Shown piece by piece: positions 9,157-19,562 of a DNA stretch of 64,000 nucleotides (position 1 is the stretch's first letter; each line of letters starts with the position of its first letter). The stretch lies in the NCBI RefSeq assembly GCF_007859655.1, contig NZ_CP042304.1:3846501-3910500 (forward strand), given 5' to 3'. The notes under the pieces are model-generated. The model was not told the DNA's origin. It saw only the letters and a program-made list of their open reading frames with translations, and did not search any database. A program made the position numbers and the translations under genes. This DNA comes from Devosia ginsengisoli. GTDB lineage: Bacteria; Pseudomonadota; Alphaproteobacteria; Rhizobiales; Devosiaceae.

Positions 9157-9352
9157 GATCGGCGGCCCTCCAATCCATTTGCTTACACGACATGGACAAC
9201 TCAGACTAGCGAGCGAACAGAATAACTCAAGTAGATTATTTTATTGACAAGCCAGCGTCACATATCCGACGCTAAGCGTGGATTGGCGGTCGTGCGCCCG
9301 TCTCGCACCAGATATGGCCGTCGGACAGCCGATGGCTCAACGGAGGATATTG
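9157..9352. promoter_or_regulatory. Divergent promoter region between ROK regulator and sugar ABC operon
   Basis: AT-rich 196-base spacer. TAACTCAAGT at 9223-9232 is the reverse complement of the ACTTGAGTTA found upstream of the exported PIG-L gene. TTGACA at 9244-9249 could serve as a rightward -35, but I see no good -10 at 16-18 bases. GGAGG at 9342-9346 is the ribosome-binding site that fixes the start of the solute-binding protein at 9353. Confidence 0.5.
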
Positions 9353-10591
9353 ATGTTCACCAAGGCAAAGTTGGCCGGGCTCGCTGCCGGCATTAGCTTT
9401 CTGGCGCTGGGCTCCGCCCAGGCCGTAGAAATCGAGTACTGGCAGTATGTGTTCGACAGCCGCGTCCAGGCCATGGACAAGCTGATCGAGAATTTCGAAG
9501 CCGCAAATCCTGACATTACCGTCAAGCAGACCACGTTCCCCTATGCGGACTACCAGACCCGCGTCGTCGCGGCCAAGGTCGCCGGCCAGGGCCCCGATGT
9601 GGTTCAGCTGTTCTATGGCTGGCTCGACCAGTTCGTGGCCGGTGGCCTCATCCAGCCGCTCGATCCCGCCGTGTTCCCGCATGACGCGATCGAATCGGAC
9701 TTCTTCCCCATCGTTTCGGCGATGAAGCGCGGCGACGACTATTACGGCCTGCCCACCGCCGTGCGCTCGCTGGCCCTGTTCTACAACAAGGCCATCTTCG
9801 CCGAAGCCGGCATCGAGCCGCCGACCACTCTGGACGAGCTGCTCGCCGCGGCCGAAGCCACCACCAAGCGCGATGGCGCCGGCAACATCACCTCGGCCGG
9901 TATCACCATGGACATGGCTGGCCAGGACCACCACTGGTGGCGTGAGAACCTCGTGCGCCAGTTCGGCGGCGAGCCCTACGACGCCGAAGGCAATGTGGCC
10001 TACGATTCCGAGGCGGGCGCTGCCGGCCTCAAGTTCTATACCGACCTCCAGACCGAACATAATGTCGGCCTGCTGGGCTTCATGGACGAAGGTCAGGCGG
10101 CATTCCGCGCCGGTCTGGCAGCGATGACCATCGACGGCACGTTCCGTCTGGGCGCCTTTGCCTCGAACCCGTTCGAATGGGGCGTGGTCGAGCTTCCGGC
10201 CAATGCCGAAGGCGTCAAGTCGAACTATTCGAGCTATTTCGCCAACGCCATCGGCGCCACTGCCGAAGGCGAAGAGCTGGAAGCCGCCCAGAAGTTCCTG
10301 GCCTACATCTCCTCGCCCGAAGCGATGGAAATCTGGCTTGAAACCGTCGGTGAACTCCCGGCTCGCCGCGATGTGGCCCTGACGGAGGCGAACCTCGCCG
10401 ACCCGATCCTTGCGCCGTTCCTCAGCGGTCTCGAATATGCGCATACCACGCAGTTCTATGACGAAGCCGGCCAGCGCCAGGTTGCCATCGACATGGTCAA
10501 CCGCGTGCTGCTCGAAGGCCAGGCCATCGAGGATTCGGTGAAGCAGGCTGCTGAAGCCGAGCAGGCCATCATCGACGCTGCGCGTCAGTAA
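9353..10591 (+). CDS. Sugar ABC transporter, extracellular solute-binding protein (family 1)
   Basis: Periplasmic binding protein of a carbohydrate ABC importer, 412 residues. Residues 1-24 form a signal peptide ending GSAQA. The mature part begins VEIEYWQYVFDSR and has the MalE/UgpB-type motifs VQLFYGWLDQF and ALFYNKAIFAEAGI. The start is ATG 9353, preceded by CGGAGG; an in-frame extension to 9278 lacks a signal-peptide-like start. It is the first gene of a seven-gene rightward operon with two permeases, a lyase, an ATPase, a PfkB kinase and NagB. That context suggests an amino-sugar or its conjugate as ligand. Confidence 0.9.
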   Translation: MFTKAKLAGLAAGISFLALGSAQAVEIEYWQYVFDSRVQAMDKLIENFEAANPDITVKQTTFPYADYQTRVVAAKVAGQGPDVVQLFYGWLDQFVAGGLIQPLDPAVFPHDAIESDFFPIVSAMKRGDDYYGLPTAVRSLALFYNKAIFAEAGIEPPTTLDELLAAAEATTKRDGAGNITSAGITMDMAGQDHHWWRENLVRQFGGEPYDAEGNVAYDSEAGAAGLKFYTDLQTEHNVGLLGFMDEGQAAFRAGLAAMTIDGTFRLGAFASNPFEWGVVELPANAEGVKSNYSSYFANAIGATAEGEELEAAQKFLAYISSPEAMEIWLETVGELPARRDVALTEANLADPILAPFLSGLEYAHTTQFYDEAGQRQVAIDMVNRVLLEGQAIEDSVKQAAEAEQAIIDAARQ

Positions 10592-10611
10592 TCGAAAGCC
10601 TTCCCTCGACG

Positions 10612-10642
10612 CGGCCGGTGGCGGATATTCTGCCACCGGCCG
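10612..10642 (+). promoter_or_regulatory. Stable intercistronic hairpin after the solute-binding-protein gene
   Basis: Perfect 11-bp stem, CGGCCGGTGGC at 10612-10622 and GCCACCGGCCG at 10632-10642, with a 9-base loop and no strong T-tract. Such hairpins commonly protect the abundant binding-protein mRNA or attenuate transcription into the permease genes. Equivalent elements follow the binding-protein genes of two other importers here (35120-35148 and 55447-55470). Confidence 0.65.
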
Positions 10643-10663
10643 ATTGAAATCGCAGGAGCGAAA

Positions 10664-11596
10664 ATGGCGTCAGTGCACGCATATCAGCAAACGGGACGGG
10701 TTCGCTTCTGGGACCGCCTGAACATCAGCACCAAGCGCGTCATCTGGGCCTGGACCTTCCTGGCCCTGCCCATCCTGTTTTATACGGGCATCCGCTTCTA
10801 CCCGACATTTCAGGCCTTCTGGCTGTCGCTGACCAACTGGGACCTGCTGCGTCCGGCCCAGTTCATCGGCCTGGCGAACTACCAGAAGATGTTTGCCGAT
10901 CCGATCTTCTGGAAAGTGTTCCAGAACACCTTCCTCTATTTGCTCGTCGGCACGCCGCTCAGCCTGATCATCTCCTTCGTGATCGCCTATTATCTCGATC
11001 GCGTCCGCTTCATGCACGGCTTTATCCGGGCGCTCTATTTCCTGCCTTTCCTGACCACGGCCGCAGCCATGGGCTGGGTCTGGCGCTGGTTCTACCAGCC
11101 CGTGCCGATCGGCGTGATCAATAGCATGCTGAGCACCATAGGCATCGAGCAGCAGCCCTTCCTGCGCTCGACGACACAGGCTCTGCCAGCCGTCCTCGTG
11201 CCGGCCATCTGGGCCGGGCTCGGTTTCCAGATCATCATTTTCATGGCCGGCCTGCGCGCCATTCCCGGCACCTTCTACGAGGCCGCCCGCATCGATGGGC
11301 TGGGCGACTGGGCCATCCTGCGCAAGATCACCATTCCGCTCCTCAAGCCCACCACCGTCTTCCTGGTCGTGTTCTCGTCCATCGGCTTCCTGCGCATTTT
11401 CGACCAGGTCTACAACATGACCACCAATGATCCCGGCGGGCCGCTCAATGCGACCAAGCCGCTGGTGCTCATGATCTACCAGACGGCCTTTTCGTCCTAC
11501 CAGATGGGCTATGCCGCTGCGCAGACCGTGGTGCTCTTCACCATCCTGCTCATCGTGTCCCTGCTCCAGCTCTATGTGCTGAGGGAAAAGAAATGA
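10664..11596 (+). CDS. Sugar ABC transporter permease (MalF/UgpA type)
   Basis: 310-residue inner-membrane permease with about six transmembrane helices. It carries the EAA loop EAARIDGLGDWAILRKITIPLLKP, which contacts the ATPase. It pairs with the permease encoded immediately downstream, whose ATG overlaps its stop codon by four bases (ATGA). It lacks the long periplasmic loop of true MalF and resembles the CUT1 subfamily importing di- and oligosaccharides or glycosides. Confidence 0.92.
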   Translation: MASVHAYQQTGRVRFWDRLNISTKRVIWAWTFLALPILFYTGIRFYPTFQAFWLSLTNWDLLRPAQFIGLANYQKMFADPIFWKVFQNTFLYLLVGTPLSLIISFVIAYYLDRVRFMHGFIRALYFLPFLTTAAAMGWVWRWFYQPVPIGVINSMLSTIGIEQQPFLRSTTQALPAVLVPAIWAGLGFQIIIFMAGLRAIPGTFYEAARIDGLGDWAILRKITIPLLKPTTVFLVVFSSIGFLRIFDQVYNMTTNDPGGPLNATKPLVLMIYQTAFSSYQMGYAAAQTVVLFTILLIVSLLQLYVLREKK

Positions 11597-12453
11597 CCGC
11601 CACCACTGCCCCGACATCAGAGCTGGCGGCCAATCGCCGCGACATCCGCCCTGGCCGCATCATCACCTGGACCCTGCTGTTGATCGGCGGGCTGATCATG
11701 GTGACGCCACTGCTGTTCATGTTCTCGACTTCGCTCAAGACGGCCGGGCAGGTCTATGACCTCAAGCTCATCCCGTCGGCGCCGACGCTGGACAATTACA
11801 TCAAGGTGCTGGGTGACGGCCGCTTCATGCAGTGGTTCCTCAACTCGACCTTCATCGCCATCACGGTGACCGCGTCCAACGTGTTCTTCGATAGCCTCGT
11901 GGGCTATACGCTGGCCAAGTTCGAATTCCGCGGGCGCTACTTCATCTTCCTGGCGATCCTGTCCACGCTGATGATCCCCACCGAAATGCTTGTGATCCCG
12001 TGGTACCTGATGTCCAGCCAGCTCGGTTGGCTCAATTCCTACTGGGGCATCATGTTCCCCGGCATGATGACGGCCTTCGGCACCTTCCTGATGAAGCAGT
12101 TCTTTGAGGGCGTACCCAACGACTTCCTGGAAGCCGCGCGCGTCGATGGGCTCAACGAGTTCACCATCTGGTGGAAGATCGCCATGCCCATGGTGGTGCC
12201 CGCCATCTCGGCCCTGGCCATCTTCACCTTCCTGGGGAACTGGACCGCCTTCTTCTGGCCGCTGATCGTCACCACCTCCAAGGAGCTCTATACGCTGCCC
12301 GTAGGCATTTCGAGCTTCTCGGCCGAGGCTTCCATTCAATGGGAGCTGATCATGACCGGCGCCGCCATCGGCACCATCCCCACGCTTCTCGTCTTCCTGG
12401 CCCTGCAGCGCTTCATCGTGCGCGGTGTCATGCTGGCCGGCCTGAAGGGCTAA
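11593..12453 (+). CDS. Sugar ABC transporter permease (MalG/UgpE type)
   Basis: 286-residue second permease of the CUT1 importer, about six transmembrane helices. The EAA loop EAARVDGLNEFTIWWKIAMP is followed by the usual MVVPAISALAIFTF helix. It is translationally coupled to the upstream permease and ends three bases before the lyase gene. Together with the binding protein at 9353 and the ATPase at 13965 it makes a complete transporter. Confidence 0.92.
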   Translation: MTATTAPTSELAANRRDIRPGRIITWTLLLIGGLIMVTPLLFMFSTSLKTAGQVYDLKLIPSAPTLDNYIKVLGDGRFMQWFLNSTFIAITVTASNVFFDSLVGYTLAKFEFRGRYFIFLAILSTLMIPTEMLVIPWYLMSSQLGWLNSYWGIMFPGMMTAFGTFLMKQFFEGVPNDFLEAARVDGLNEFTIWWKIAMPMVVPAISALAIFTFLGNWTAFFWPLIVTTSKELYTLPVGISSFSAEASIQWELIMTGAAIGTIPTLLVFLALQRFIVRGVMLAGLKG

Positions 12454-12456
12454 GAA

Positions 12457-13964
12457 ATGACCGATCCACGACTATCCGACAGCTCGGTCTTTCCCGACCC
12501 CGTCTATAAGGAAACGGTGCTTGCGCCCCTGTTCGACGGGGCCAAGGACCACCATGTCGATGGCTTCCGCGCCATCGACCGCGCCCATCTGGTCATGCTG
12601 GCCGAAACCGGCATTCTCGATGCCGCCCAGGCGGGTGACATTGCCCGGGCGCTCGACAGCATCGACGCCGAAATCGACCCGTCCAGGCTCGTCTATACCG
12701 GCGAGGTGGAGGACTTCTTCTTCCTTATCGAGAAGGAGCTGAAGCAGCGCGTGGGTCCCGATCTCGGCGGACGGCTGCACACCGCCCGTTCGCGCAACGA
12801 TATCGACCATACCCTGTTCAAGCTGGGCCTGCGCAGCCGTCTCAACGTGCTGATCGGCAAGGCGCTGGCTTTGCACAAGGCGCTCATTGCCGCCGCCGAG
12901 CGCGAGAAATCCACCCTGATCGTGGCCTATACCCATGGCCAGCCGGCGCAACCGACCACGTTCGGCCACTACCTCTCGGCTATGGTCGAGTTTGTGGGCC
13001 GCGATATCGGGCGCCTGTTCGAGGCCTACGCAATCGTCGATCTCTCGCCCATGGGGGCCGCTGCCATCACCACGTCAGGCTTCCCCACCGACCGGGCGCG
13101 GGTGGCCGAGCTGCTGGGCTTTGCTGCGCCTTTGCAGAATTCCTATTCCTGCATTGCCGGCATCGACTATATCACCGCCACCTACAGCGCCATCGAGCTG
13201 ATGTTCCTCCATCTCGGTCGTCCCATCCAGGATTTCCAGGTCTGGACCAGCTTCGAGGTCGGGCAGATCTACGTGCCCAATTCGCTGGTGCAGATCTCCT
13301 CGATCATGCCGCAGAAGCGCAATCCGGTGCCTATCGAGCATCTGCGCCATCTGGCGAGCCAGACCTATGGCCGGGCGCAGGCCATGTTGACGGTGATGCA
13401 CAATACGCCCTTCACCGACATGAATGACAGCGAGGGCGAAACCCAGGCCATGGGCTATCAGGCCTTCGACAGCGCCTATCGCGTGCTCGACCTGCTGGCG
13501 GCGCTGGTGGCGCAAATCCGCATCGATCCGGCCCGGGTAGCGCAGAATATTCGCCGCTCCTGCATCACCATTACCGAACTGGCCGATAGCCTGGTGCGCC
13601 GCGAAGGCCTGTCCTTCCGCGAGGGCCATGAAATAGCCGCTGCCGTCGCCAAGGCGGTGGTGGCCATGGGTGGCGACCTGGTCAGCGATGGCTATACGCC
13701 CTTTACCCAGGCTTTCGAAAAGGCCACCGGCCACGCTTCGGCACTGGACCAGGCGACCTTCGCCGAACTGGTTTCGCCCGAATATTTCGTGGCCGTGCGC
13801 ACCCGCTATGGCGGCCCCGCGCCCGAGCCACTCAACGCCGCCATCGACGGCTACAAACACCAGGCAGCCGAACTTGCTGCTCGCCATGACAATTTGCTGG
13901 AGCGCCAGGCCAAGGCCGCGCGCCTGCTCCAGGAGCGCTTCGACGCATTGAAGGGAAAAGCCTG

Positions 13965-13965
<1 letters not shown>
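12457..13965 (+). CDS. Argininosuccinate lyase-like enzyme of the fumarase/aspartase superfamily
   Basis: 502 residues, somewhat longer than typical ArgH (about 460). It has the superfamily signature SSIMPQKRNP (residues about 283-292, catalytic Ser loop), TARSRND in place of the ArgH TGRSRND, and YTHGQPAQPTTFGH with the acid/base His region. It should catalyse a beta-elimination releasing fumarate from a C- or N- or O-substituted succinyl compound. It is embedded in a sugar ABC operon between the permease and ATPase genes, with no argG nearby. Arginine synthesis is therefore unlikely; cleavage of an imported N-succinyl- or O-malyl-sugar-type compound fits better. That is inference. A start at 12457 leaves a three-base gap to the permease. 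Confidence 0.78.
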
Positions 13966-15028
<1,063 letters not shown>

Positions 15029-15032
<4 letters not shown>

Positions 15033-15925
15033 CGTCTTCAACGAAAGCCGGGGCTGTGCTCAGCCTCGGCCGCATCTACTGCGATATGGTGTTTCGTGGC
15101 CTTAGCGGCATGCCGCAACTGGGGCGCGAGCTGTTTGCCAGTGATTTCACCATGACCCCCGGCGGCGGCGCGCTGATCACGGCGGCGCATCTGGCGGCAA
15201 GCGGGCGGCCATCGGCCCTGCTGGCGCGCTTTGGCACCGATGCCCTGTCCGTGGCTTTGGCCGGGCAGATCGAAGCCCTGGGGCTCGACCTGCAGTTTCT
15301 CGACCGACAGGACAGCGCTGGCCCGCAACTGACCGTGGTCATGGTCAACGACAATGACCGCGCCTTCCTGTCGCTGCGGGCAGGCCATGCCCGTCCGTCG
15401 AGCTTCGAGCGCGCTTTGGCCTGGCCGGAAGCGGCGCATCTGCATATCGCCGAATATGCCACCCTGCATGAAATGCGGGATGCCATTTCGGCCGCCAAGG
15501 CCAATGGCCTCACCGTGTCGCTCGATCCCAGCTGGGACGATGACCTTATCCGCGACCCGCTGTTTTTCGAGCGCAGCGCCGGCGTCGACGTCTTCCTGCC
15601 CAATCAGGAAGAGGCCTATGCTCTGACCGGCACTGACGATCCGCGCGCTGCGCTGGCCGTCCTCACGCGTCATTTCCCCGTCGTGGCACTGAAATGCGGT
15701 GGCGACGGTGCCCTGTTGGCTATGAACGATACCGTCATCGCGCTGCCCAGCCCGCAGGTCGAGGTTATCGACACGACCGGCGCCGGCGATGCCTTCAATG
15801 CCGGCTTCCTCAATGTCTGGCTCGAGGGCGCAAGCCCGGCCGAATGCCTGTCTGCCGCCATCACCGCCGGATCACGTTCCGTGCAGGCCTCGGGCGGCAC
15901 GGGCAGCCTCGCCGCCACGGCATAA
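15029..15925 (+). CDS. PfkB-family carbohydrate kinase
   Basis: 298-residue ribokinase/PfkB-fold sugar kinase. The second PfkB signature DTTGAGDAFNAGF with the catalytic Asp is near the C-terminus, and an N-terminal GGGALITAAHLAASG segment corresponds to the family's sugar-site Gly pair. It should phosphorylate the sugar moiety released from the imported substrate. With NagB directly downstream, glucosamine or a related 2-amino sugar is an attractive substrate, but ribokinase-family sequence alone does not prove it. Translationally coupled to the ATPase gene through ATGA. Confidence 0.82.
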
Positions 15926-15975
15926 TTCCAGTTTGAAAGGGGCGAGGGCCTGGCCTTCGCCCGAAGATCGCTTCC

Positions 15976-16716
15976 ATGACCAATCCAGATTTCCGTATCT
16001 TCCCATCCGCCGCGGCGACGGCCGATGCCGTGGCCGCCTATCTGGCTGAGCGGCTAGCCGCGCAGCCGGACATCCGGCTTGGCCTCGCCACAGGCAATAC
16101 ATTCGTCCCCGTCTATGCGGCGCTGGTCGAGCGGTACCGGGCCGGTGGTCTGTCTTTTGCCGGGGCGGCCAGCTTCAACCTCGACGAATATGTGGGCCTG
16201 CCGTCCGGCCACGTCGCTTCGTTCCGCGCCTATATGCAAAGCCACCTGTTCGATCATGTCGACCTCCCGGAGGGGAAGGGGCTCCTGCCGGCGGTCGATG
16301 GCGATATCGAAGCGGGCTGCCGGAACTATGAAGCGGCCATAGCGGCGGCGGGTGGCATCGACCTGCAATTGCTCGGTATCGGCCGGAATGGCCATATCGG
16401 CTTCAATGAGCCGGGATCGGCCTTTGACAGCCGCACACGTCAGGTCGAGTTGACGCCATCGACGCAGCAAGCCAACAAGGCCGACTTCCCTGCGAGCGAG
16501 GCGGTGCCTCCCACTGCCGTGACCATGGGTATCGGTACCATCCTGGAAACCCGAGAAATCGTGCTGGTCGCGGTCGGCGCCACCAAGGCCGAGGCGCTGC
16601 AAATGGCGTTCCGGGCCGGTCAGACGCCCGCTTGCCCGGCCTCGGCACTGCAAAGCCATACCAGGGTTCTGGTATTCTGCGACGAGGCCGCCGCGAGCCT
16701 GGTGCGGACCGACTGA
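15976..16716 (+). CDS. nagB: Glucosamine-6-phosphate deaminase
   Basis: 246 residues, close to the usual 240-266. It converts glucosamine-6-phosphate to fructose-6-phosphate and ammonia in the cytoplasm. Conserved segments are FNLDEYVGLP (catalytic Asp and substrate-contact Glu region) and GIGRNGHIGFNEPGSAF (family GxGxDGHIAFNEP, here with Asn for the first Asp). It is the last gene of the sugar operon and converges on the AraC-type regulator two bases downstream. A weak hairpin (15940-15962) lies between it and the kinase gene. 6-Phosphogluconolactonase is related but lacks these motifs. Confidence 0.85.
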   Translation: MTNPDFRIFPSAAATADAVAAYLAERLAAQPDIRLGLATGNTFVPVYAALVERYRAGGLSFAGAASFNLDEYVGLPSGHVASFRAYMQSHLFDHVDLPEGKGLLPAVDGDIEAGCRNYEAAIAAAGGIDLQLLGIGRNGHIGFNEPGSAFDSRTRQVELTPSTQQANKADFPASEAVPPTAVTMGIGTILETREIVLVAVGATKAEALQMAFRAGQTPACPASALQSHTRVLVFCDEAAASLVRTD

Positions 16717-16718
16717 AA

Positions 16719-17660
16719 TTACTGTGTCGCGCGAAGGGAGCGCCGCAGCAATTGCGGTGGCTGGCCTAGGACGCGCAGGAAGGCGCGGCGCATCCGGCCG
16801 GCATCCTTGAAGCCGACGCGGCGGGCGATCTCGTCGAAAGACCCCAGCCCCGCTTCGACGGCATCGCGCGCCGCGATGAGCCGAAGCTGCTCTACCGCCT
16901 TGGCCGGTGTCGTTCCCATTTCCCGAAGAAAGGCGCGCGCGAAATTGCGCGGGCTCATGGCGGCCTGTTCCGCCAGTTGCTCGATGGTCAGCGGCTCGGC
17001 CAGGCTGGCCTTGACCCATGCCACCAGGGCTTCGAAGCGCCCTGACTGGCCACCGAGCTCAAGCAGGCCGGAAAACTGCGACTGCCCGCCGGGCCGACGG
17101 CTATGCACCACAAGCTGCTGGGCGACCAGCCGGGCGATTGCCGGCCCGTGATCGTCCTCGATCAGGGCGAGGGAAAGGTCTATGCCGGCCGAAATCCCTG
17201 CCGATGTCCACATGTCGCCATCCCGCGTGAAAATGCGGTCGGGCTCGAGGCGGACACGCGGATAGCTGCGCCGAAACCGCTCGGTGCTCTCCCAATGCGT
17301 CGTGGCCGAACGGCCATCAAGCCGGCCGGCCTCGGCGAGCAGGAATGCTCCTGAGCATACGCTTGCCAGCCGGCGCGGGCGCACACACTTCAACCAGGCG
17401 ACGATGGTGTGGAAAGCCGCCATGTCCCAGACCAACTGGCCGCCGGAAACCACGATCGTGTCGAGCCCGTCGGCATCCAATGTCGTCGCCGCCAGCTCGA
17501 GGCCGGAGGAACTGGCGATCATTCCGGCCGTTGGAGCCAGGATTTCGAGAGCGTAGCCGTCGGGCACGTAGCGGGAGGCAATCTCGAATGCGGCCGTGGG
17601 GCCGACGACGTCGAGGAACTGGAAGCCGGGATGAATGACGAAACCGATCCGTCGTGTCAT
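16719..17660 (-). CDS. GlxA-family transcriptional regulator (DJ-1/PfpI domain plus AraC-type HTH)
   Basis: About 313 residues from the ATG at 17660; an in-frame extension to 17702 adds 14 residues of unconvincing sequence. The N-terminal DJ-1/PfpI (GATase1-like) domain begins RIGFVIHPGFQFLDVVGP and holds the nucleophile-elbow Cys in ASVCSGAFLLA. The C-terminal AraC domain has two helix-turn-helix units, including EQAAMSPRNFARAF and DEIARRVGFKDAGRMRRAF. It is a cytoplasmic DNA-binding regulator, divergent from a second DJ-1-fold protein (17750-18901), which it may control. The ligand is unknown. Confidence 0.85.
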   Translation of the reverse strand: MTRRIGFVIHPGFQFLDVVGPTAAFEIASRYVPDGYALEILAPTAGMIASSSGLELAATTLDADGLDTIVVSGGQLVWDMAAFHTIVAWLKCVRPRRLASVCSGAFLLAEAGRLDGRSATTHWESTERFRRSYPRVRLEPDRIFTRDGDMWTSAGISAGIDLSLALIEDDHGPAIARLVAQQLVVHSRRPGGQSQFSGLLELGGQSGRFEALVAWVKASLAEPLTIEQLAEQAAMSPRNFARAFLREMGTTPAKAVEQLRLIAARDAVEAGLGSFDEIARRVGFKDAGRMRRAFLRVLGQPPQLLRRSLRATQ

Positions 17661-17749
17661 GGCAGTTTTCGCCCGATTTATGTCATTTCGGACAGCTTCC
17701 ATCTTGCGCTAGGGTCCTGTCAACATCTGCTGCGATACGGGAGCGAAAA

Positions 17750-18901
17750 GTGAGGAAGCGTGTAGTTGCCGCATGGGGCGTCGTCGGGGTCGTCATTCTT
17801 GCCGCGGGTGGCCTCGGCATCTGGCTTGCCATGCTTCCGCCCGGCACGGCGGCATCTGCGCCGCCAGTGCCCGCATCCGAGACGGCAGCAATGCTGGAGG
17901 CGCTCCAGCCCCCCGCCGGCCAGCGGCCGGTCGTGGCCGTTATCGGCCTCAATGATGCGACCGAGACCACCGATTACCTCATGCCGACAGGGATATTGCG
18001 GCGCGCGGACATTGCCGATGTGATCATGCTGGCGACCGAGCCCGGCCCGGTTCAGCTCTATCCTGCACTCAAGGTCGAGCCCGATGCCACCATTGCGGAA
18101 TTCGATGCCAGCCATCCCCAGGGCGCCGACTACGTCATCGTGCCGGCGATGAGCCGGGATGACGATCCCACGGTGTTGGCCTGGCTCCAGCAGCAGGCGG
18201 ACAAGGGCGCCATCGTCGTCGGCGTCTGTGCCGGCGCCAAGGTCGTCGGCGCGGCAGGCCTGCTCGACGGCAAGCGCGCGACGACGCACTGGTTCTATCT
18301 GCGTGACCTGCTGCGACGCAGCCCGACCATAGATTATGTCCCCGACCGGCGCATGGTGATGGACGGGAACGTCGTGACGACGACCGGCATCACCGCATCC
18401 ATGCCCATGATGCTGACACTGGTCGAGGCCATTGGCGGCCGGGAGCGGGCAGAGGCAGTGGCGCGCGATCTCGGCGTGGACTATTGGGGCGCGCAGCATG
18501 CGAGCGGCGCATTCACGTTCACCCGCCCATTCGCCACCACGGTTCTCGCCAATACGATGGCGTTCTGGAACCGTGACGAGTTCGGCATTTCCCTCAAGCC
18601 CGATATGGACGAGGTGTCACTGGCCCTTGTGGCCGATGCCTGGTCGCGGACCTATCGCTCCAGGAGCGTCAGCTTCGCCGCTTCGGACGCTGCCGTCGTG
18701 ACGAAAAATGGCCTCCGCATCCTCCCCGACCGGATCATGCAGGACTGGCCGAAGGCCAATAGCGTCGCCGATTTTTCCGAGCAGCACCCCGTGACCGCGC
18801 TGGACCAGACGCTCCAGGCAATCAATGCGCGCTATGGCGAAAGCACCACCAATGTCGTGGCGATGCAGCTCGAATATCCCAGATCGAACCTCGCGCAGTG
18901 A
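17750..18901 (+). CDS. Membrane-anchored DJ-1/PfpI-family protein
   Basis: About 383 residues from the GTG at 17750, which has GGGAG six to seven bases upstream; longer upstream frames lack support. A single N-terminal hydrophobic helix (VVGVVILAAGGLGIWLAML) suggests a membrane anchor or uncleaved signal. The following DJ-1/PfpI domain contains GVCAGAKVVGAAGLLDGKRATTHW, with Cys at the nucleophile elbow. It matches the ligand-binding half of GlxA/FtrA regulators but has no HTH. The roughly 170-residue C-terminal part is not recognised. The start is 89 bases from that of the divergent GlxA-type regulator, suggesting a sensor/regulator pair. The enzymatic role is unknown. Confidence 0.7.
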   Translation: MRKRVVAAWGVVGVVILAAGGLGIWLAMLPPGTAASAPPVPASETAAMLEALQPPAGQRPVVAVIGLNDATETTDYLMPTGILRRADIADVIMLATEPGPVQLYPALKVEPDATIAEFDASHPQGADYVIVPAMSRDDDPTVLAWLQQQADKGAIVVGVCAGAKVVGAAGLLDGKRATTHWFYLRDLLRRSPTIDYVPDRRMVMDGNVVTTTGITASMPMMLTLVEAIGGRERAEAVARDLGVDYWGAQHASGAFTFTRPFATTVLANTMAFWNRDEFGISLKPDMDEVSLALVADAWSRTYRSRSVSFAASDAAVVTKNGLRILPDRIMQDWPKANSVADFSEQHPVTALDQTLQAINARYGESTTNVVAMQLEYPRSNLAQ

Positions 18902-18911
18902 TAGCAGCGCT

Positions 18912-19562
18912 CTAGGAAGTCAGCCGGCCGCTGCTCTCGTAGCGTATGGTCGGCTCCCGCACGGTGCAGAGTGTTCCGCAAATATGCGGTGGCAGGACAA
19001 GGGACGTCAGTTCGACGTCGCGGGATACGATTTCCCCGATCATGCGGGAAGCCAGCGCCTTTTCGTCGAGCAGCCGGGGCATGGCGAGCCCGTGGTATTT
19101 CACCCAGGCCTCCAGCACGGTCCATGCCCGAAGCTGGGTATCTGTTTCGGCAGGCCAGCCGATGCGTGGCAGGATCGCACTGACTTCGGCAATCAGCAGG
19201 TCCGTTAGCGCGACCGGTCGGCGGCGTTCGATATCGACGCCCACTTCGGCGTTGGAAACGGCGATGATGACGGCCTCGTCCGTGCGGGAAAGGTTGAAGC
19301 CAAGCGCGCCGCCAAGGGCGGGCTTGCCAAGAGGGCCGACAGCGAACTGCTGGTGGCCGTCACCATATTCCGCAAGAACCAGCCGCAGGGCCGCGCGGGA
19401 CGCCAGGAATCGTTCCGCCTGAGCGGTTGAAGCAAATCTGGAGGACCGTTCGATGACGCCGGGCTCCAGAAGGTGCCTGGCCCGCCCGATTTCCAGCAGT
19501 CGAGGGCCCTGCGCAGCCAGGTCGAAAAACCACACGGCAACCCAGGGCTGTCCTGCTGTCAT
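18912..19562 (-). CDS. 4'-phosphopantetheinyl transferase (Sfp type)
   Basis: 216 residues. It transfers phosphopantetheine from CoA to the serine of carrier proteins. The Mg-binding motif VGVDIERR and the helix W-T-V-LEAWVKYHG (family W-x-x-KEAxxK, here Leu for the first Lys but with Glu and Lys kept) are present, plus the N-terminal SRAALRLVLAEYG segment typical of Sfp/Gsp enzymes. Its ATG overlaps the stop of the polyketide synthase gene by four bases (ATGA), so the two are translationally coupled and this enzyme very likely activates that synthase's ACP. It converges on the DJ-1 gene ten bases away. Confidence 0.88.
   Translation of the reverse strand: MTAGQPWVAVWFFDLAAQGPRLLEIGRARHLLEPGVIERSSRFASTAQAERFLASRAALRLVLAEYGDGHQQFAVGPLGKPALGGALGFNLSRTDEAVIIAVSNAEVGVDIERRRPVALTDLLIAEVSAILPRIGWPAETDTQLRAWTVLEAWVKYHGLAMPRLLDEKALASRMIGEIVSRDVELTSLVLPPHICGTLCTVREPTIRYESSGRLTS

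Noticed and set aside
7960..9225. Open frame of 421 codons on the plus strand
   Set aside because: Antisense shadow of the ROK regulator gene, which has a clear HTH and kinase-fold motifs.
9244..9272. TTGACA as a sigma-70 promoter for the sugar operon
   Set aside because: No acceptable -10 hexamer 16-18 bases downstream.
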